A stretch of 64,000 nt of DNA from DASCQC01 sp036012865 (GTDB lineage Bacteria > Pseudomonadota > Gammaproteobacteria > Comchoanobacterales > Comchoanobacteraceae), in the NCBI GenBank assembly GCA_036012865.1, contig DASCQC010000029.1, positions 1 to 64,000 of the forward strand, given 5' to 3'. The position numbers and the translations under genes are program-made. The number at the start of each line of letters is the position of its first letter. Within the stretch, counting starts at the first letter, position 1. This document shows, in pieces, positions 63,433 through 64,000 of this stretch. The notes under the pieces were generated by a model, which was given only the letters and a program-made list of their open reading frames with translations, had not been told where the DNA came from and made no database searches.

Positions 63433-64000
63433 CTAATTTTTTTGATAACCCTTGGAGGCTACTTGATAACTAAACACTGACAACAAGACTACTGAGACTC
63501 CCAGGGAAAAAGGTGTTTCTTCAGGTAAATAAGCAATTATTGCACTAACACCGGCCGACAAGGCTATGCGCCCAAACCCAAAGATGGATGCAGCCATGCC
63601 TGAAACACTCTGAACAGAATGAAAGGCTGCTGCAAATGAATTATTTAATACCAGCATGCACCCATACATCATGACTGCATTAACAAATAATATACTGTAT
63701 ACACTAAACACCTCAAAAACACCTTGAAGGGTAAAAATAACACCTGCAACAACCTCCAAAGCAATGCCTAAAAAAAGCGTCTTCCTTGCCCCCATTAACA
63801 CAACCCACCTCGGATTACTCAAGGCCCCTATGGCGAATGCACCACAACCCACTGCATAACAATACCCAAACTGTATGGGCGTTAAATGTAGCGACCCTTG
63901 AAGCAAAATAGGGCTAACTGTTAACCACACAATAATGCAACTGTACGAACCCACATAACAAAGTGAAAAACATAGAAAATCCAGGGTATGAATAAGCTCA
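63433..64000 (-). CDS. MFS transporter, Bcr/CflA-like (partial, C-terminal part)
   Basis: The reading frame stays open to the right edge (the last codons read ELIHTLDFLCFSLCYVGSYS), so the apparent GTG start at 63954 is not real and the N-terminal half lies beyond the window. About 189 residues and six hydrophobic segments are visible. The pattern SCIIVWLTVSPILLQGSLHL, TPIQFGYCYAVGCGAFAIGA matches the second half of Bcr/CflA drug-resistance transporters. The ending YQVASKGYQKN is intact. Confidence 0.8.
   Translation of the reverse strand, partial: ELIHTLDFLCFSLCYVGSYSCIIVWLTVSPILLQGSLHLTPIQFGYCYAVGCGAFAIGALSNPRWVVLMGARKTLFLGIALEVVAGVIFTLQGVFEVFSVYSILFVNAVMMYGCMLVLNNSFAAAFHSVQSVSGMAASIFGFGRIALSAGVSAIIAYLPEETPFSLGVSVVLLSVFSYQVASKGYQKN

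Noticed and set aside
63433..63954. Complete 173-residue transporter
   Set aside because: The frame is open without a stop to the window edge and the family is about 400 residues, so it is a partial gene.

Overview
The window looks like a chromosomal segment of an AT-rich, Gram-negative gammaproteobacterium, most likely a host-associated member of the Legionellales/Coxiella-like group. This rests on gene families and synteny (zipA-ligA, holA-nadD, accD-folC-dedD-cvpA, truA next to a FimV-like gene), on an NuoI of the Legionella/alphaproteobacterial type, and on eukaryote-interaction-type proteins (a U-box protein, two class-3 lipases, Sel1 repeats, a 17-kDa-antigen-like lipoprotein). No ribosomal RNA or marker gene fixes the genus, so the placement is inference. 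The + strand is C-rich and G-poor through most of the window whatever the gene direction. This suggests that the - strand is the leading strand and that the fork moves from high to low coordinates.

Layout. 1-14271 (-): tpiA, secG, tRNA-Leu(GAG) and a full respiratory complex I operon in canonical order, nuoA to nuoM, with nuoN running off the left edge. 14295-23449: a divergent promoter pair, then an eight-gene MSHA/type IV pilus-like assembly operon (mshI, J, K, L, M, N, E, G) with ATPases, secretin and platform protein but no pilin, minor pilin or prepilin peptidase gene in the window. It is followed on the opposite strand (23488-25634) by three related Sec-exported, cysteine-containing proteins of unknown function, a candidate for something served by the machine. 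25894-31767: a MATE transporter, a small unknown gene with a second, broken copy 2.4 kb away, and two GHSLG lipases. 31772-42416: mostly housekeeping (ornithine cyclodeaminase-like, holA, nadD, cvpA, dedD-like, folC, accD, a divergent DAHP synthase, truA) plus an orphan TraI_2-like protein, a short FimV-like protein and a Sel1 protein.

42642-50059 (-): five tandem porin-like genes in two subfamilies. Each has its own sigma70-type promoter with an exact 17-nt spacer and its own hairpin terminator. Three of them start their mRNA with a conserved hairpin whose pairing is kept by G-U changes. 50102-57551: a small unknown gene, asd, an Smr protein that may be translated from a leaderless mRNA, a YeeZ-like epimerase and two tandem penicillin/AHL-acylase-family Ntn hydrolases. 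57693-64000: a membrane-anchored U-box protein (effector candidate), ligA, an exported unknown, zipA, tRNA-Arg(CCT), a glycine-zipper lipoprotein and the C-terminal half of an MFS transporter.

The best candidates for something new are the pilin-less MSHA-like machine with its neighbouring Cys-rich exported family, the porin array with common regulatory design, and the U-box/lipase effector candidates.
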